Assembly (NCBI RefSeq): GCF_900141765.1
Contig: NZ_FSRK01000001.1
Location: 558,001 to 622,000 of the forward strand
From: Epilithonimonas zeae
GTDB taxonomy: Bacteria > Bacteroidota > Bacteroidia > Flavobacteriales > Weeksellaceae
DNA: 64,000 nucleotides
Direction of reading: 5' to 3'
The notes beneath the pieces were generated by a model. It was not told the DNA's origin, ran no database searches, and was given only the letters and a program-made list of their open reading frames with translations. The first letter of the stretch is position 1. The number at the start of each line of letters is the position of its first letter. Both the position numbers and the translations under genes were made by a program. This document shows, in pieces, positions 22,132 to 31,068 of this stretch.

Positions 22132-22689
22132 TTATCCTTGAAAATCGCCACAATCGTGTTCTTCAAATTTTTCTAACAAGCTTTCCTGAGTATAAAATTC
22201 TGAGATTCTCATATTTTTAAATTCTGGTTTTTGACCTTCAATTTTAAGTTGGTAGATAGGCTCATTTTCAACTTTAGTAAAAGTAAAAGTAGATTCCGGA
22301 GTTTTGATTTTTAAACTATTTCCTGTCTTTTCATAACTGTAATCTTTATATCTGTGGAAATTCTTCTCATCACAAAGTTCCACAATATCAAAATTCTTTT
22401 TATTAATTTTAAAGATAGCCAGGTCGCAGGAATAACAAACGCCACCGAATTCTATTCCATATTTTTTGAAAACATCTTTCTGCTTAGAATCCTTGATTTC
22501 AATCGGTGTAAGCTTGCTATATTCTGATAAGTTGATTGTGGGTTCTTCTTTAGAAATTGGTTTTTCGGGAGTTTTTAATTCTGTTTTATTTGTATTAGCT
22601 ACTGGATTTTCAATTGTTTCTTTGTTGTCCTTATTGCAAGATAATAAGAGAGTTATAAAAACTGTGGCAATTAAAAATTTATTCATCAT
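22132..22689 (-). CDS. Lipoprotein of unknown function
   Basis: 185 aa. Lipoprotein signal MMNKFLIATVFITLLLSC (cysteine 18; the second Met may be the real start). A low-complexity Lys/Thr/Glu/Pro linker (~residues 20-55) leads to a compact domain with FGGVCYSCDLAIFKINKKNF, a CxxC pair, and a C-terminal HDCGDFQG. The extra cysteines could form disulfides or bind metal after export. Family not recognised. Monocistronic. Confidence 0.8.
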   Translation of the reverse strand: MMNKFLIATVFITLLLSCNKDNKETIENPVANTNKTELKTPEKPISKEEPTINLSEYSKLTPIEIKDSKQKDVFKKYGIEFGGVCYSCDLAIFKINKKNFDIVELCDEKNFHRYKDYSYEKTGNSLKIKTPESTFTFTKVENEPIYQLKIEGQKPEFKNMRISEFYTQESLLEKFEEHDCGDFQG

Positions 22690-22732
22690 TCAAATCTAAT
22701 TTTGACTTCCAAATTTACACAAATGTTCCGAA

Positions 22733-23638
22733 CTAAAAACCCTCATTTGTAAGTTCCATATTAACCATTGCTCCCGTCAGATTTCCTGTATAAACTGCAT
22801 TGGCAACGGAGCGCATCAGGCTGGAATTATCACCGCAAGCCAATAATCCTGCAACATTTGTTTTCTGAAATTGGTCAATTTTAATATGACCCATTTCTGT
22901 CATTTCGCAACCCAACGATTCTGGAATATGAGAATGTTGTCTAAAAGGAAAAGCTCCATAAACAGCTTCGAAGTTCAAAATTTCACCATCGGATAAAATC
23001 AAATTTTCTATATATCCATTCTGATGTTGGATTTCATCAATTTCTGTTTCGATGATATTGATGTTATTTTGTTTGAGTTTTTGTGTTTGTTCTTCCGTGA
23101 ATTCGGCTTTTCCTCTGGTCAAAATTGTCAAATCATTGGTCAGATTATTAACTAATGATGCAATATGAAAAGCACGGTCACCATTGGCAATAATTCCTGT
23201 CTTCTTGGTTCTGAATTCATAGCCGTGGCAGTAAGGGCAATGGATTAAAGAAATTCCCCAGCAATCCCAAAATCCTTTGATATTAGGGACTTCGTCTACA
23301 ATTCCTGTTGCAAAAATGAGTTTCTTAGCTTCAAAAATTTCGCCTCGCTTTGTTCTGATTTCAAATCCATTTTCTGTTTTCTTGCCTTCTGTAGCAAATC
23401 CGTCATAAAACTCAACAGTATTGTATTTTTTGACCTGTTCTTTTGCAACGGTTGAAATTTCTTTTGGCGTTTTTCCGTCCTGAGTCAGAAAATTATGAGA
23501 ATGCGGTGTCTGAATATTGCAAGGTTTTCCACTATCGATAACCAAAACTTTTCTCAATGACCTTCCCAAAGACATTGCCGCAGAAAGTCCGGAATAGCTT
23601 CCGCCTATGATGATTACTTCATATTGTGCTTCGCTCAT
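22733..23638 (-). CDS. Thioredoxin-reductase-like FAD/NAD(P) oxidoreductase
   Basis: 301 aa. FAD Rossmann motif VIIIGGSYSGLSAAMSLGR (residues ~9-27). Redox-active disulfide candidate in HCPYCHGYEF (CxxC, ~residues 135-145), located as in low-molecular-weight thioredoxin reductases. C-terminal FAD contact GLLACGDNSSLMRSVANAV. The second dinucleotide motif is degenerate (GIIANGDRAFHIASLV instead of GGGxxA), so NADPH use and true thioredoxin partner are uncertain. Divergent from a Fur-family regulator; the shared 97-bp gap suggests co-regulation under metal or oxidative stress, which is inference. Confidence 0.88.
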   Translation of the reverse strand: MSEAQYEVIIIGGSYSGLSAAMSLGRSLRKVLVIDSGKPCNIQTPHSHNFLTQDGKTPKEISTVAKEQVKKYNTVEFYDGFATEGKKTENGFEIRTKRGEIFEAKKLIFATGIVDEVPNIKGFWDCWGISLIHCPYCHGYEFRTKKTGIIANGDRAFHIASLVNNLTNDLTILTRGKAEFTEEQTQKLKQNNINIIETEIDEIQHQNGYIENLILSDGEILNFEAVYGAFPFRQHSHIPESLGCEMTEMGHIKIDQFQKTNVAGLLACGDNSSLMRSVANAVYTGNLTGAMVNMELTNEGF

Positions 23639-23735
23639 AATTTTTGATTTTTAAGTTTAATAAAATATTCTTCCCTGAAAATTTTGTCAAAGTTAGAATA
23701 AATTTTTATTATTGCAACTAAATCGCATTAACAAA

Positions 23736-24110
23736 ATGATAAGAAGAAGTACACCTACGAAAGATGCTGTTTTAAATGTTTTAGCAGATTCAAAAAAAGC
23801 AATGAGTCAGGAAGCAATTATGAAAAAAGTCGATATTAATATCGACAGAGCTACAGTTTATCGTGTTTTGAACAGATTTTGTGAAGACGGAATTCTCCAC
23901 AGAATTGTTGCTGAAGACGGAAAACAATATTTCGCAGTTTGCATCAAATGTGAAGAAAAGAAACTGGCAGACCATCATTTTCATTTCAGATGTACAAAAT
24001 GCGAAACGATAGAATGTCTGCCGATTGCTGTCCAGTTTTCCTTAGAGAAAGGGTATTCTGTGGAAAGTGTAAACTGTATTTTGACTGGAGTTTGTAAAGA
24101 TTGCGCTTAA
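23736..24110 (+). CDS. Fur-family transcriptional repressor
   Basis: 124 aa from ATG at 23736 (MIRRSTPTKDAV); the open frame begins upstream without a better start. Winged-helix DNA-binding domain with the family helix INIDRATVYRVLNRFCEDGI, then a metal-binding domain: FHFRCTKCETIECL and C-terminal GVCKDC provide the structural zinc CxxC pairs, and DHHFHF supplies histidines of the regulatory site. Fur, Zur and PerR cannot be told apart from sequence alone; the short length and histidine-rich DHHFHF fit a Zur-like protein best. Ends 3 nt before a convergent gene. Confidence 0.9.
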   Translation: MIRRSTPTKDAVLNVLADSKKAMSQEAIMKKVDINIDRATVYRVLNRFCEDGILHRIVAEDGKQYFAVCIKCEEKKLADHHFHFRCTKCETIECLPIAVQFSLEKGYSVESVNCILTGVCKDCA

Positions 24111-24112
24111 AC

Positions 24113-24733
24113 TTAATAAAGGGAAAGATTTTCTTTTCTCATTTTTTCAATTTCCGCATTCATTTTTGATTCCCAGTTTCTACCATTTCTCTTGTCTAGA
24201 TAAAGTTTAACTGTTTCATCATATTTTTGGCGAGCTTCGTCATCAACAGAATTTATAATACAACCTATATTCTTATATTTAACCCCATATTTTTTATGAA
24301 TATCGTTAATTTTATCTAACATTTTCTGATTATCCAAAATGATCCCTAATCCGCCAGAATATTCAAAAATCACATTATCACTTTTTATATCTTGTTCAGC
24401 CTTAATAATATATTCCTTTTCTCTTTTGGAAATTTCTTTTTTTGTTTTTATAAAAGAATCTGTGGAATAATAAATCATAAAAATTAAAAGTAAAATATTG
24501 AAGCATAAAAAAATACGCTGAAAATCTAATTGTCTAATTTTTAGAAATCCCAAAACCATAGAAAATACCGCTAAAGATATAATGATGATTAGTAACATTA
24601 TCCAATTACTGTCCTCCACAGCAAGCTGAAAATTAAATTCTATTGGATAATTGATGAAATAAAACTGAAAAATATTAGCCAAAATAATTAAGACTAATAC
24701 AATCAAATTAAGAATCAAAAATTTTATTTTCAT
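24113..24733 (-). CDS. Membrane protein of unknown function
   Basis: 206 aa. Three hydrophobic segments at about residues 5-28, 44-64 and 73-94, then a soluble tail of ~110 residues that is highly charged (KTKKEISKREKEYIIKAEQD) and ends in NAEIEKMRKENLSLY. Low GC and codon use like neighbouring hypothetical genes. No domain recognised. 13 nt downstream of the DUF4256 gene on the same strand, so probably in one transcript. Confidence 0.7.
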   Translation of the reverse strand: MKIKFLILNLIVLVLIILANIFQFYFINYPIEFNFQLAVEDSNWIMLLIIIISLAVFSMVLGFLKIRQLDFQRIFLCFNILLLIFMIYYSTDSFIKTKKEISKREKEYIIKAEQDIKSDNVIFEYSGGLGIILDNQKMLDKINDIHKKYGVKYKNIGCIINSVDDEARQKYDETVKLYLDKRNGRNWESKMNAEIEKMRKENLSLY

Positions 24734-24746
24734 CTTTAGTATATTT

Positions 24747-25310
24747 TCAAACTCTTAAAATACCTCGAAAACCGCGCGCAGCATAATAAGATTCCGCGCC
24801 ATTGTGATAGAGGAAAACTGTATTATAACGTTTATCACAAAAAACAGCACCGCCTAATTTTCGGATGTTGTCAGGTGTTTTTACCCAGCTTGATGTTTTC
24901 AAATCAAAGTTGCCAAGCGTTTGTAATTCCCGGTATTGTTCTTCATTTAAAATTTCAATTCCAATTTCGTTTGCCAAATCTACTGCACTGTTTGCGGGTT
25001 TATTTTCTTTTCTGGAATTGAGTGCTTCTCGGTCATAACAAAGACTTCGTCTGCCTTTTGGACTTTCTGAGGAACAATCAATGAAAAGATATTCGTCTGT
25101 TTTTTTATCGTAACCAACAACATCAGGCTCGCCCTCGGTTCTTTCCATTTCGTTAAGTGACCATAATTTTTCAGGATTGGATTCCAGTTTTTTCTGGACA
25201 TCTTCCCATTGGATATTTTCGTGACGATTTGGATTTTTTTCAAAGCGGATTTTCAAAATTTTGATTAATTCTTCCTGTTGCTCTGATGAAAGCTGAGGTT
25301 TGTTTTTCAT
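24747..25310 (-). CDS. DUF4256 protein
   Basis: 187 aa, soluble. Recognisable DUF4256 features: WSLNEMERTEGEPDVVGYD (~residues 50-68), IDCSSESPKGRRSLCYDREAL (~77-97), and the conserved C-terminus VFLYHNGAESYYAARGFRG. Function unknown; widely distributed and often beside stress or YdeI-like genes. Here the next upstream gene on the strand is a YdeI-like protein, separated by a palindromic repeat. Confidence 0.85.
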   Translation of the reverse strand: MKNKPQLSSEQQEELIKILKIRFEKNPNRHENIQWEDVQKKLESNPEKLWSLNEMERTEGEPDVVGYDKKTDEYLFIDCSSESPKGRRSLCYDREALNSRKENKPANSAVDLANEIGIEILNEEQYRELQTLGNFDLKTSSWVKTPDNIRKLGGAVFCDKRYNTVFLYHNGAESYYAARGFRGILRV

Positions 25311-25342
25311 ATTGATTAGTTGTGTTTAGATATAAATATTTC

Positions 25343-25414
25343 TCTCGCAGATTTAACAGATTATGCAAATCTACTTCATTGTATTAATCTGCAAAATTTG
25401 CCAAATCAGCGAGA
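25343..25414. repeat. Palindromic repeat, TCTCGCnGATTT family, copy 1
   Basis: Left arm TCTCGCAGATTTAACAGATT and right arm ending CCAAATCAGCGAGA are inverted repeats of ~28 bp with a few mismatches. Same family at 31069, 33168, 55551 and 57349. Between two co-oriented genes; may form a cruciform or RNA hairpin. Confidence 0.8.
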
Positions 25415-25424
25415 CCTAATATCG

Positions 25425-26000
25425 TCAATCATTCATACCTTTTCCGTACAGAATATTTGGGATTGATTTTTCGATCCTGGACTCCCTGGTTTTAGATTGT
25501 TTTGGCGTAGAGAAATGAATGAGATAAGCGCGCTGTCTTCCTGGAGTTAAAGATTCGAAAGCAGATTTCAATTCGGGATTTTCATTCAGTTTAACTTGAA
25601 ATTCCTCAGGAATTTGTGTTGCTTCTTTTTTGATTTCGACTTTTTCTCCACGTTCTTCAATTTCAACAGCTTCGAAAATATAATCTCTGATGATTGGTTT
25701 TTTATCCAAAATATCCTGAACGTTTTCAAAACGCATTTGTCTTCCTACCTGTGTGTTTTCTCCCATTTTTACCAGAAGTTGTTGCGAATCTTTCATCAAC
25801 CCGCCTTTAAAAAACAGTAGTGCAAAATAGTCTTTAAAGCCTTGAATAATTACAATATTCTTCCCTTGAAAAGAATAACACGGTTTTCCCCATTTTAAAT
25901 CTTCTGCCAATTGGCAATCCAGAATAATGGTTCTCAATGCGCTCATCTCATCTTTCCACTGTTTGGACTGATTGATGTGTTCGTCAACTTTTGAATTCAT
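25425..26000 (-). CDS. YdeI/OmpD-associated (DUF1801-type) protein
   Basis: 191 aa. N-terminal DUF1801-like part with LKWGKPCYSFQGKNIVIIQGFKDYFALLFFKGG (~residues 36-68), then the C-terminal YdeI helical motif LTPGRQRAYLIHFSTPKQSKTRESRIEK (~residues 151-178). Cytoplasmic, biochemical role unknown; Bacillus YdeI has been linked to antimicrobial-peptide resistance. A TAAATTTG box lies 19 nt upstream (26020-26027, minus). Confidence 0.88.
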   Translation of the reverse strand: MNSKVDEHINQSKQWKDEMSALRTIILDCQLAEDLKWGKPCYSFQGKNIVIIQGFKDYFALLFFKGGLMKDSQQLLVKMGENTQVGRQMRFENVQDILDKKPIIRDYIFEAVEIEERGEKVEIKKEATQIPEEFQVKLNENPELKSAFESLTPGRQRAYLIHFSTPKQSKTRESRIEKSIPNILYGKGMND

Positions 26001-26019
26001 TTTAAGATGATGTTTTTCC

Positions 26020-26027
26020 CAAATTTA
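26020..26027 (-). promoter_or_regulatory. -7 box of the YdeI-like gene
   Basis: TAAATTTG on the minus strand, perfect TAnnTTTG, 19 nt before the ATG at 26000. Confidence 0.45.
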
Positions 26028-26112
26028 ATTAAAATTCGAATTAATATAAATTTAATTGATTTCAGATGTAACATTTCTACTGTAACGGTTGTCTTATAAG
26101 CAAAACGAAATT

Positions 26113-28239
26113 ATGAAATTATTGTTATCCTCCTTAGGATTACTCTCAACTACTTTATTATTAGCACAATCTACTCAAGACACTATAAAATCAAAGGAAA
26201 TAGAATCTGTGACTTTGGTTGCTAAAAAACCGACTGTCCAAAGCAAAGCCGATAGAACCGTTTTTAATGTGGAAAACAGTTCTATTCTTGCAGGAAATAC
26301 GACTTGGGATATTGTGAGAATGACGCCATTGGTTAGCATTGATAACAATGATAATGTGAGGGCAGAAGGGGAATCTGTAACGGTTTATATCAACGACAGA
26401 AAATCGGTTTTCACGGGTAAGGAACTGAAGGAATACCTCAAAACAATTCCTGCGGATAACCTGATGAAAATAGAAGTCATTACAAGTCCGTCTTCGAGAT
26501 ATGAAGCAACCGGAGCAGTTATTAATATTGTTCTGAAAAAGCGTGACGATGAAGGTTTGAAAGGAAGTATTTCTTTGACTAATACGCAGAATACTAAGAA
26601 CAACCAATATGGAAGTTTGAATCTTAATTATCATAAAAAGAATTTCACTCAGACGTTTGGAGGAAGTTATGGAGACAATATTTTTATCACACAAAATTTT
26701 TCTGTCAACACTATTTATGATACCAAAACAGTAAAAAATATTGATGCGGAAAGTATATTCAAAAATAAAAATCCTTCGGTATCATCAACTTCAGAATTTG
26801 AGCTCAATGATAAAAACAATGTAGGGCTTGTCCTAGAATACTACCAGGGAAAAAGAAACTCTACTTCCAATTCCGAAGGTACAACTTATATAGATAATGT
26901 TTTGCAGGATACTTTTGTTCAGGATATGACAAAATCTTCAGTTGCGAAAACACTTGGCAGTAATCTTTTTTATAAATACTATGACAAGGAGAAAAATAAA
27001 ATTCTGGATGTCAACTTAGGAATCAATTATGATTCTGATAACGGAAATACTATTTTCAATGAAACAGCTTTGATTCCAAATTTTTATAGAATCGATTCTT
27101 ATAATCAGACTAGAAATTATTACGTAAAGGTAGATTATACAACACCTTTGGGGAAAAATGGCGGAACCTTGGAAGTTGGTGGAAAAATTGATTTTAATAA
27201 TAATGTTATTCCAAATAATTATTTTGATTTTTTGAATAATACTAATAATGCAATTAGTGATTTCCGATATAAAGACAATATCAACTCGTTATATTTCACT
27301 TACAGTAAAACTTTTTTTGAAAAACTCGAGACAAGGATAGGTTTACGATATGAGCATATTGATTACAAAATCAATGAAAATGCTAATGAAAGAAAAAATT
27401 CTTACGGAACTTTTATGCCTAATCTTCTACTGAAGTATGCTTTTTCACCGAACTATGATTTGAGTCTAACATACAACCACAGCCTTTGGAGACCCTGGTA
27501 TTCGGAATTCAACCCGTTTGTTTTGCCCGGAAATAATGGGATGTACTACCGTGGAAATATGGACTTGCTTCCTAATCCAAGTGATAGAGTAGTACTGAAG
27601 TTCGGTTTATTCAAAAAGTATTTTTTATCAGCAAGATATATGTTTACAGACCAGGATTATTGGAACAAATTTGTAGAAGAAGATGGGAAAACAATTTCAG
27701 TGTCGGAAAATTTCAAAGGAAAGGTTGAGAAGTTTTATCTTTTTGCCAATACGAATCAGAATCTCTTCAAAAATAAATTGAATGTTAATTTCGGAATCGG
27801 TTGGTATTATATTGATAACAGCGATTTCAATAGAAAAAATGGACTGAATCAGGAAAACAACTATATCAGTTATATCGGTGGTTCTACCAATCTTTCTTAT
27901 ACTAATCTATTCAATAAGAACATCAATATCAGTGGTTGGTTCAGTGTTGATAATCAGAATTACGGAAACTCTGTTGCGAATAAATACAATTTTTTTCATA
28001 ACATCTCCGTAACCAAGATTTTCCCAAATTCTCAAATTGAAACCAGTCTTCAATTGATGAACATCTTCAAAAGACCAAGTGTAGACAATACAACTTACAG
28101 TTCAACAGGGATGATTCGAAATTATAACAAATGGGATTGGTACGGATTCTCGCTCACTTTTGTAAAACGTTTCGGAAATCAAAAAGTAAAGGAAAATACT
28201 AAAACCGATGTCGAGAAAAACTCAGGCGGAAGTAAATAA
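26113..28239 (+). CDS. TonB-dependent receptor-type outer-membrane protein
   Basis: 708 aa from ATG at 26113 (MKLLLSSLGLL); the open frame extends 24 nt further to a TTG that I reject. Signal peptide ends at LLAQ. No carboxypeptidase-like N-domain: it goes straight to a plug-like domain (VESVTLVAKKP, GESVTVYINDRKSVFTGKEL, IEVITSPSSRYEATGAVINIVLKK, ~residues 20-145) and an outer-membrane barrel family 3 domain to the C-terminus. Probably imports a ligand or binds at the surface; substrate unknown. Monocistronic with terminator. Confidence 0.88.
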   Translation: MKLLLSSLGLLSTTLLLAQSTQDTIKSKEIESVTLVAKKPTVQSKADRTVFNVENSSILAGNTTWDIVRMTPLVSIDNNDNVRAEGESVTVYINDRKSVFTGKELKEYLKTIPADNLMKIEVITSPSSRYEATGAVINIVLKKRDDEGLKGSISLTNTQNTKNNQYGSLNLNYHKKNFTQTFGGSYGDNIFITQNFSVNTIYDTKTVKNIDAESIFKNKNPSVSSTSEFELNDKNNVGLVLEYYQGKRNSTSNSEGTTYIDNVLQDTFVQDMTKSSVAKTLGSNLFYKYYDKEKNKILDVNLGINYDSDNGNTIFNETALIPNFYRIDSYNQTRNYYVKVDYTTPLGKNGGTLEVGGKIDFNNNVIPNNYFDFLNNTNNAISDFRYKDNINSLYFTYSKTFFEKLETRIGLRYEHIDYKINENANERKNSYGTFMPNLLLKYAFSPNYDLSLTYNHSLWRPWYSEFNPFVLPGNNGMYYRGNMDLLPNPSDRVVLKFGLFKKYFLSARYMFTDQDYWNKFVEEDGKTISVSENFKGKVEKFYLFANTNQNLFKNKLNVNFGIGWYYIDNSDFNRKNGLNQENNYISYIGGSTNLSYTNLFNKNINISGWFSVDNQNYGNSVANKYNFFHNISVTKIFPNSQIETSLQLMNIFKRPSVDNTTYSSTGMIRNYNKWDWYGFSLTFVKRFGNQKVKENTKTDVEKNSGGSK

Positions 28240-28258
28240 ATTTTCAATGATAAATTAA

Positions 28259-28287
28259 AGAGAACGGGCACTTGCTCGTTCTTTTTG
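28259..28287 (+). terminator. Terminator after the outer-membrane receptor gene
   Basis: AGAACGgGCA / TGCtCGTTCT hairpin with a two-base loop and one mismatch, then TTTTGTTT. Confidence 0.75.
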
Positions 28288-28352
28288 TTTCTAGTTGATA
28301 AGGATTTAAATTAAAATTAAAGAAGTTCTTTTCCCAAAACTTTTGAAAGCCG

Positions 28353-28360
28353 TAAATTTG
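28353..28360 (+). promoter_or_regulatory. -7 box of pafA
   Basis: TAAATTTG, perfect TAnnTTTG, 21 nt before the ATG at 28382. Confidence 0.5.
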
Positions 28361-28381
28361 GAATCAATAAAAAGTTTTAAA

Positions 28382-30028
28382 ATGTTAAAGAAATTTACGA
28401 TTGCAACAGTTGCTTTTCTGACTGTAATCACCCTGAATGCACAGAAGAAAAAAAATACAGAACTAGAAAGACCAAAATTGGTCGTTGGTTTGGTAGTAGA
28501 CCAGATGAGGTGGGATTATCTTTATCGTTATTATAACAAATTCGGGAATGATGGTTTCAAAAGACTCCTAAATTCCGGATATTCTCTTAACAATGTTCAT
28601 ATTCCGTATGTTCCTACTGTAACAGCTTTGGGTCATACATCAATTTATACAGGTTCGGTTCCTGCTATTCACGGGATTGCTGGGAATGATTGGACAGACA
28701 AAGAAACAGGTAAAAATGTCTATTGTACAACAGACGAAAGTGTAAAACCTGTCGGAACAACTAATGTTAAAGTAGGAAGTCATTCTCCAAAAAATCTTTG
28801 GTCAACAACGGTTACGGACGAGTTAAGATTAGCAACCAATTTTCAAGGGAAAGTAATAGGTGTTTCTTTGAAAGATAGAGCTTCTATTTTACCTGCAGGT
28901 CATACACCGACTGGCGCTTTTTGGTTTGATGATTCCACTGGAAATTTCATCACGAGTACTTATTATATGAATGACCTTCCGGAATGGATAAAGTCATTTA
29001 ATTCCCAAAATATTCCGGATAAATTAGTTGCAAATGGGTGGGATACTTTGTTGCCAATTAATCAATACACAGAAAGTTCTCCCGATAATTCTGATTGGGA
29101 AGGTTTGTTGGGAAGTGCGAAAACGCCAACTTTTCCTTACATTAATTTACCGGCAGATTATCAATCGAGAAAAGATAATATCCGATATACGCCTTTTGGA
29201 AATACGTTGACATTGAAGTTGGCTGAGGCTTCTGTAGAAGGCGAAAAGTTGGGAAGTGATAATATCACAGATATTTTAGCAATCAACCTTGCATCAACAG
29301 ATTATGCAGGACACAAATTTGGGCCAAATTCCATAGAGGTTGAAGATGTTTATCTTAGACTTGACCAAGATTTGGCTGAGTTTTTCAAATATCTTGATAA
29401 CAAAGTTGGTAAAGGGCAATATACCGTTTTCCTTTCTGCTGACCACGGTGGCGCGCATTCTGTAGGATTTTTACAAGAACATAAGATTGCTACAGGCTTC
29501 TTTGGAGAAGGAATGGAAAAAAATATGACTGCGAAGTTGAAAGAGAAATTTGGAGTTGATAAATTAATTAATGGTGTTGATAATTACCAAATCTATTTTG
29601 ATAGAAAACTAATTGCTGACAACAAGTTAGACCTTGAAACCATCAAAGCTTTTGCAATTAACGAGCTTGAAAAAGACCCGACAGTTTTATATGCAGTTTC
29701 TACAACCAAAGTTCAGGAAGCTACAATTCCGGAACCTATCAAACAAAGGATTATTAACGGAATCAATAGGGAAAGAAGTGGTGATATCCAATTGATTTCT
29801 CATGATTCTATGCTTCCGACCTATGCTAAAAAAGGAACAACACACAGCGTTTGGAATTCTTATGATGCTCATATTCCATTGATTTTTATGGGTTGGGGAA
29901 TCAATCATGGAGAAAGTAATAAGCCTTATTTTATGACTGATATTGCTCCAACTGTTTCTGCTTTGCTGCATATTCAGTTTCCTAGTGGGAATGTTGGAAA
30001 CCCAATTACAGAAGTGATTGGGAGATAA
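28382..30028 (+). CDS. pafA: Alkaline phosphatase PafA
   Basis: 548 aa from ATG at 28382; a TTG-initiated extension runs through the promoter box. Signal peptide MLKKFTIATVAFLTVITLNAQ. Matches the PafA phosphomonoesterase of flavobacteria: metal Asp in VVDQMRWDYL, nucleophile Thr in VPTVTALGHTSIYTGS, KDR in VSLKDRASILPAGH, metal ligands in STDYAGHKFG and SADHGGAHS, last His in GTTHSVWNSYD. This enzyme family uses Thr, not Ser, and is reported not to be phosphate-repressed. Periplasmic; releases inorganic phosphate from organic phosphates. Confidence 0.93.
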   Translation: MLKKFTIATVAFLTVITLNAQKKKNTELERPKLVVGLVVDQMRWDYLYRYYNKFGNDGFKRLLNSGYSLNNVHIPYVPTVTALGHTSIYTGSVPAIHGIAGNDWTDKETGKNVYCTTDESVKPVGTTNVKVGSHSPKNLWSTTVTDELRLATNFQGKVIGVSLKDRASILPAGHTPTGAFWFDDSTGNFITSTYYMNDLPEWIKSFNSQNIPDKLVANGWDTLLPINQYTESSPDNSDWEGLLGSAKTPTFPYINLPADYQSRKDNIRYTPFGNTLTLKLAEASVEGEKLGSDNITDILAINLASTDYAGHKFGPNSIEVEDVYLRLDQDLAEFFKYLDNKVGKGQYTVFLSADHGGAHSVGFLQEHKIATGFFGEGMEKNMTAKLKEKFGVDKLINGVDNYQIYFDRKLIADNKLDLETIKAFAINELEKDPTVLYAVSTTKVQEATIPEPIKQRIINGINRERSGDIQLISHDSMLPTYAKKGTTHSVWNSYDAHIPLIFMGWGINHGESNKPYFMTDIAPTVSALLHIQFPSGNVGNPITEVIGR

Positions 30029-30075
30029 AAAGGATGCTAGATGTTAGATTAATATTTTGATGTCTTAATTGCAAA

Positions 30076-30156
30076 GCGACAATGTCGCAAAATATTGGTA
30101 GAAATCTATCAAATAGAATAAATAATGAGGTGCGAAGCACCGAAATGTTGGTAAAG
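30076..30156 (+). repeat. Two tandem hairpin-plus-tail repeat units
   Basis: Unit 1: palindrome GCGACAaTGTCGC (30076-30088) followed by AAAATATTGGTAGAAA. Unit 2: palindrome GGTGCgaaGCACC (30129-30141) followed by GAAATGTTGGTAAAG. The stems differ in sequence but stay self-complementary, while the tail (aaaTRTTGGTARA) is conserved, which points to selection on a stem rather than on its sequence. Confidence 0.7.
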
Positions 30157-30170
30157 CCAATATCTATATT

Positions 30171-30210
30171 AAGTCGCAAATCTTTTCAATAAGAACTTTG
30201 CGACTTTTTT
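30171..30210 (+). terminator. Terminator after pafA
   Basis: Stem AAGTCGCAAA (30171-30180) / TTTGCGACTT (30197-30206), 16-nt loop, then TTTT. Likely ends pafA transcription beyond the repeat units. Confidence 0.8.
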
Positions 30211-30258
30211 ATTTTCAAGATTAATTCTCTTCCACCTTTGACTTGTCGAATCTTCGAT

Positions 30259-30285
30259 TTGCAACAAAAACAATTCGTATTTTTG
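30259..30285 (+). promoter_or_regulatory. Promoter of the TIGR02757 gene
   Basis: TTG (30259-30261), 16 nt, TATTTTTG (30278-30285). The box ends 4 nt before the ATG at 30290, so transcription starts at about the start codon. Confidence 0.6.
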
Positions 30286-30289
30286 AACA

Positions 30290-31060
30290 ATGATTTTGAA
30301 AGAAAAATATATTTTCGATTTGTTGAATGAGAAAGCTGAACTCTACAATTCTCCAGATTTTATTACCGATGACCCAATTCAGATTCCACATCGTTTTTCT
30401 TTGAAACAGGATATTGAAATTTCAGGATTTCTATCTGCCAGCATTGCTTGGGGAAACAGAAAATCAATTATTAATGACGCCAACAAAATGATGGAATTGA
30501 TGGGAAATTCGCCGTACGATTTTGTGATGAATTTTACCGATTCTGATTTACAAAGAATTCCACAAAAAGCGATTCACAGAACTTTCAATCACGAAGATTT
30601 TATTTTCTTTCTAAAGAATTTTAGACGAATTTATACTCGGTTTGAAAGTCTGGAAGATGCTTTTTTGATTAATGAAAACGAAATCAACTTCTCTCATTCC
30701 ATTGAACGTTTCAGAAATCATTTCATATCAGAAAACCATCGAGGACAAAAACATGTGAGTTCGCCTTACAAAAATTCGGCTTCCAAAAGACTGATTATGT
30801 TTCTGCGTTGGATGGTTCGTAAAGATAAAAAAGGTGTTGATTTTGGAATTTGGGAAAAGATTGACCCAAAGTTTTTGTCGATTCCTTTGGATGTTCACAC
30901 GGCTAATGTTTCCAGAAAATTAGGAATTCTTACCAGAAAACAAAATGATTGGAAAGCTGTGGAGGAATTGGATTTGATTCTTAGAAAATATAATTCTAAT
31001 GACCCGGCAGTCTATGATTTTGCATTGTTTGGATTAGGCGTTTCTAAGGAATTTGAATGA
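30290..31060 (+). CDS. TIGR02757 family protein
   Basis: 256 aa, cytoplasmic. Fits the Bacteroidota TIGR02757 family: early PDFITDDPIQIPHRF and AWGNRKSIINDANKMMELMG, central HVSSPYKNSASKRLIMFLRWMVRKD, and PLDVHTANVSRKLGILTRKQNDWKAVEELDLILRKY. The helical pattern and the D-H positions in LDVHTANV resemble HhH-GPD DNA-glycosylase folds, so a nucleic-acid role is possible but unproven. Probably leaderless (see promoter). A palindromic repeat directly follows. Confidence 0.85.
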   Translation: MILKEKYIFDLLNEKAELYNSPDFITDDPIQIPHRFSLKQDIEISGFLSASIAWGNRKSIINDANKMMELMGNSPYDFVMNFTDSDLQRIPQKAIHRTFNHEDFIFFLKNFRRIYTRFESLEDAFLINENEINFSHSIERFRNHFISENHRGQKHVSSPYKNSASKRLIMFLRWMVRKDKKGVDFGIWEKIDPKFLSIPLDVHTANVSRKLGILTRKQNDWKAVEELDLILRKYNSNDPAVYDFALFGLGVSKEFE

Positions 31061-31068
31061 AATTAAAA

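Larger units (their letters stand above)
30029..30289. other. 261-bp gap after pafA
   Basis: Contains two tandem hairpin-plus-tail repeat units (30076-30156), a terminator (30171-30210) and the promoter of the next gene (30259-30285). No additional ORF. Confidence 0.7.

Noticed and set aside
23700-23735. Fur/Zur operator (TTGCAAC...CGCATTAA)
   Set aside because: The two halves are not good inverted repeats and I have no reliable consensus for this group, so I do not call a site.
30076-30156. CRISPR array
   Set aside because: Only two units, with different stem sequences and no equal-length spacers; no cas genes.
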